Positions 62,311-64,000 of a stretch of DNA of 64,000 bases are shown here, in pieces (the stretch's first letter is position 1; each line of letters starts with the position of its first letter). Source of the stretch: Paenibacillus spongiae (GTDB lineage: Bacteria > Bacillota > Bacilli > Paenibacillales > Paenibacillaceae); NCBI RefSeq assembly GCF_024734895.1, contig NZ_CP091430.1, positions 6,590,501 through 6,654,500 on the forward strand, given 5' to 3'. The notes under the pieces are model-generated. The model was not told the DNA's origin. It searched no databases and was given only the letters and a program-made list of their open reading frames with translations. Position numbers and translations under genes: made by a program.

Positions 62311-62324
62311 GGGCTTTCATCTCC

Positions 62325-62732
62325 TTATCGTTGCTTGCCTTCATGAAATACTTGATAGATCACATAATTGCTCGTCCACATTTCGCTCTCTACAATCCGC
62401 TGCCGGCCTTCCGCATCCTGAAATAGGTAACCGGCTCCCAGCTGTTCGGTAAACCCCCAGCCGCGATGCTCCATCTCGGCAATAAGATGCTTGCCGCCAT
62501 CGCCTTGATTGCCATGGAAACCGAGCCATTCCGACTTCTCGTCGGCGAGCACCGGATTTAAACCGCTGCGGCTGTCATGAACCGCCCGCAGAACCTCTTT
62601 CTTCGATATCCCTTCCATGCCGATGGGCAAGGGCGGATAGTAGCTTTTACTATTATAAATGAATACGCCGGCCGCGGCGATAAGGAGGAGCAGGACGGCT
62701 CCCGCCCATGTTAGCTTCGCATATCTCTTCAT
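62325..62732 (-). CDS. Hypothetical secreted/anchored protein, 135 aa
   Basis: Unknown protein with an N-terminal membrane helix (AGAVLLLLIAAAGVFIYN) and a soluble domain (KEVLRAVHDSRSGLNPVLAD; GEMEHRGWGF-like EMEHRGWGFTEQLGAGYLFQ). I do not recognise the family. It starts 35 bp after the DUF1361 gene and ends 14 bp before the GNAT-DinB gene, so it is part of the same operon. Confidence 0.75.
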   Translation of the reverse strand: MKRYAKLTWAGAVLLLLIAAAGVFIYNSKSYYPPLPIGMEGISKKEVLRAVHDSRSGLNPVLADEKSEWLGFHGNQGDGGKHLIAEMEHRGWGFTEQLGAGYLFQDAEGRQRIVESEMWTSNYVIYQVFHEGKQR

Positions 62733-62766
62733 AGCCGCTCCTTCTCTAAGGGAAGTCGCCCTCCCT

Positions 62767-63579
62767 CTAGTTCTTGCTCACCCGCAGGTGCGTGATCGCG
62801 ATCAGAACGCAATAGCTCAGCAGCAAGCAGGCGAAGATGATCTTGGTGAACGCCAGAATGTGCAGCAGCTGCTCCCGCTCCATGAGCCTCGTGAACAAAT
62901 CCGTCAGCAGCACTTGCGGTCTGGTCAGGACATCCCAGCTATTCCACCGGATAAAGCGCCCGATATAGATTCCGTAGCTGGCCAGCAGCAGCACCGTTAC
63001 AGCGAATATCCAGCCGACTGCCCGCCCGTACAGCTCCTTCACCAGCTCCTGCACGGAGAACAACGTATAGAAGCTGAGCAGGAGCCCGATGACCGCCGCA
63101 GTGAAGAATAGCATCAGATGGTGCCAGAACTCGATTTCGAATATAAACGGCATACCTGCCTCCGGCTTATAGTGGACGAAGGGGTGGAGGATATCGGTTA
63201 CCAAATACGCCGAATTAGGATAGAAGAACAGCCACAGCAGCACAACCGGGATGACGGCCAGCAGCCGCGCTCCCCGCTTCATATTCATGCCGAGAACTAG
63301 CCAATCCAGTATAAGCGCAAAACCGACCGGCACCCATGCGAGAAACATATCCCAATTTAAATATAAGTAAATGGTTCTGCCCGTATATTCCCGCAAGTAG
63401 GCCCCCAGGCCAAGACAGAAAAGCGTGGAAATAAACAGCAACGTCAATACGATGAGCTTCATCCGGTTCGTGCCAAGCTTCTGCAGCAGCAGCGGAAATC
63501 GCCTCCCAAGGACGGATATGCCTATAAGACGACGGTAATATGCAAAAAGTTCCCAAGTCCCCTCCCTGCCCTCGCTCAC
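62767..63579 (-). CDS. DUF1361 integral membrane protein
   Basis: Protein of about 270 aa with about seven helices. Family hallmarks: YLYLNWDMFLAWVPVGFAL and LWLFFYPNSAYLVTDILHPF. The function of DUF1361 is unknown. The start is uncertain: the GTG at 63579 has GGTGAACGG just upstream. Second in the four-gene operon that starts past the window end. Confidence 0.85.
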   Translation of the reverse strand: MSEGREGTWELFAYYRRLIGISVLGRRFPLLLQKLGTNRMKLIVLTLLFISTLFCLGLGAYLREYTGRTIYLYLNWDMFLAWVPVGFALILDWLVLGMNMKRGARLLAVIPVVLLWLFFYPNSAYLVTDILHPFVHYKPEAGMPFIFEIEFWHHLMLFFTAAVIGLLLSFYTLFSVQELVKELYGRAVGWIFAVTVLLLASYGIYIGRFIRWNSWDVLTRPQVLLTDLFTRLMEREQLLHILAFTKIIFACLLLSYCVLIAITHLRVSKN

Positions 63580-63596
63580 CCGTTCACCGAACCGTG

Positions 63597-64000
63597 CTAG
63601 CTTTCTATGCCATACCTTTTCTTCTCGCCATTGACTTCGATTTCAATGCCGATCTCGTTCGACCAGCCGGAGAAGCCGGTTCCTTCCGACAGCTTGCCCT
63701 TAAATGCCGCGCCGACACCAACCTTCTGATGAGGAGGAAGCGTAATCGTCATCGGCTCGAACTCGATCTTGGCTGTACCGCGTATCAGATAATGCCTGAC
63801 CGTTACATCCTTCTCCTTCCCATAGTTGATCAGCGTAACGGTGCAGTCCGCTTTCACATTCGCTTCTTCCGATTGATAGCTGCATTGGCTGTTCTTCTTG
63901 GAATAATCGACGGAGGAAATGGAACCCGAGTTGTACTTAAGCAGAATCATTGCATTCTCGGTCACGAACGGAAACAGAAACACGAATGCGATACAGCTCA
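63597..64000 (-). CDS. Hypothetical secreted protein, 5' end cut by window edge
   Basis: The open frame runs to the window end; the first visible residues (SCIAFVFLFPFV) look like the end of a signal peptide. The mature part is a small beta-rich domain (CTVTLINYGKEKDVTVRHYL; HQKVGVGAAFKGKLSEGTGF; ELEV-like GIEIEVNGEKKRYGIES). An internal GTG at 63983 is not needed as a start. The family is not recognised. It ends 17 bp before the DUF1361 gene. Confidence 0.7.
   Translation of the reverse strand, partial: SCIAFVFLFPFVTENAMILLKYNSGSISSVDYSKKNSQCSYQSEEANVKADCTVTLINYGKEKDVTVRHYLIRGTAKIEFEPMTITLPPHQKVGVGAAFKGKLSEGTGFSGWSNEIGIEIEVNGEKKRYGIES

Overview
The window looks like a chromosomal segment of a Paenibacillus-type Firmicute. 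Evidence: moderately GC-rich coding DNA with strong AGGAGG-like ribosome sites, frequent TTG starts, large sugar-ABC operons with DUF5696/NHL/YIP1 partners, AraC regulators fused to a binding-protein domain, several PhyH-family dioxygenases and a yclNOPQ-type siderophore importer. No phage, integrase, transposase, CRISPR array, rRNA or tRNA was seen. The assignment is inference from gene content.

Layout. 1-3.5 kb: the 3' part of an SDR gene, then a drug-efflux cassette (MerR regulator, SRPBCC protein, 14-TM MFS pump) behind a MerR-type promoter. 3.8-6.4 kb: a decayed gene end, then a FAD oxidoreductase with a small membrane protein. 6.5-25.6 kb: one long minus-strand block that reads as a single sugar-acquisition operon. 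In transcription order it holds an RpiR regulator, NanE epimerase, BadF/NAGK-type kinase, a cytosolic six-hairpin glycosidase-like protein, a lipoprotein solute-binding protein, an ABC ATPase, a 947-aa binding protein with carbohydrate-binding-like domains, two permeases, an NHL protein, a YIP1 protein, a DUF5696 protein, two more permeases and a lipoprotein paralogue of the glycosidase. NanE and the kinase point to N-acylmannosamine or another amino sugar.

26.4-30.2 kb: a sugar-acid type pathway (enolase-superfamily dehydratase, Zn alcohol dehydrogenase, cupin, and an SDR gene reduced to its two ends), divergent from a GntR/FCD regulator. 30.3-35.0 kb: glycolate oxidase glcD-glcF with a 48-bp tandem repeat in its leader, and a GntR/FCD regulator. 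35.0-38.6 kb: two AraC regulators (one behind a Fur box) and a PhyH dioxygenase. 38.7-45.2 kb: a six-gene set (GntR, Zn dehydrogenase, D-hydroxyacid dehydrogenase, cyclase, an orphan binding protein, PhyH) with three copies of one palindromic operator. 45.4-49.3 kb: yclNOPQ under a perfect Fur box.

49.5-55 kb: an XRE regulator broken by a nonsense codon, a two-component system and an MMPL transporter. 55.1-57.6 kb: a DUF6843 lipoprotein, a TIM-barrel epimerase, a third PhyH protein and a small frameshifted gene. 57.8-60.3 kb: fructokinase and GH32 sucrase. 60.4-64 kb: a DJ-1/PfpI protein, a GNAT-DinB fusion, two membrane proteins (one DUF1361) and a gene running off the end. Two intergenic loci (26.0-26.2 and 50.3-50.5 kb) carry the same dispersed inverted repeat family. 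The most promising undescribed system is the 19-kb operon at 6.6-25.6 kb.
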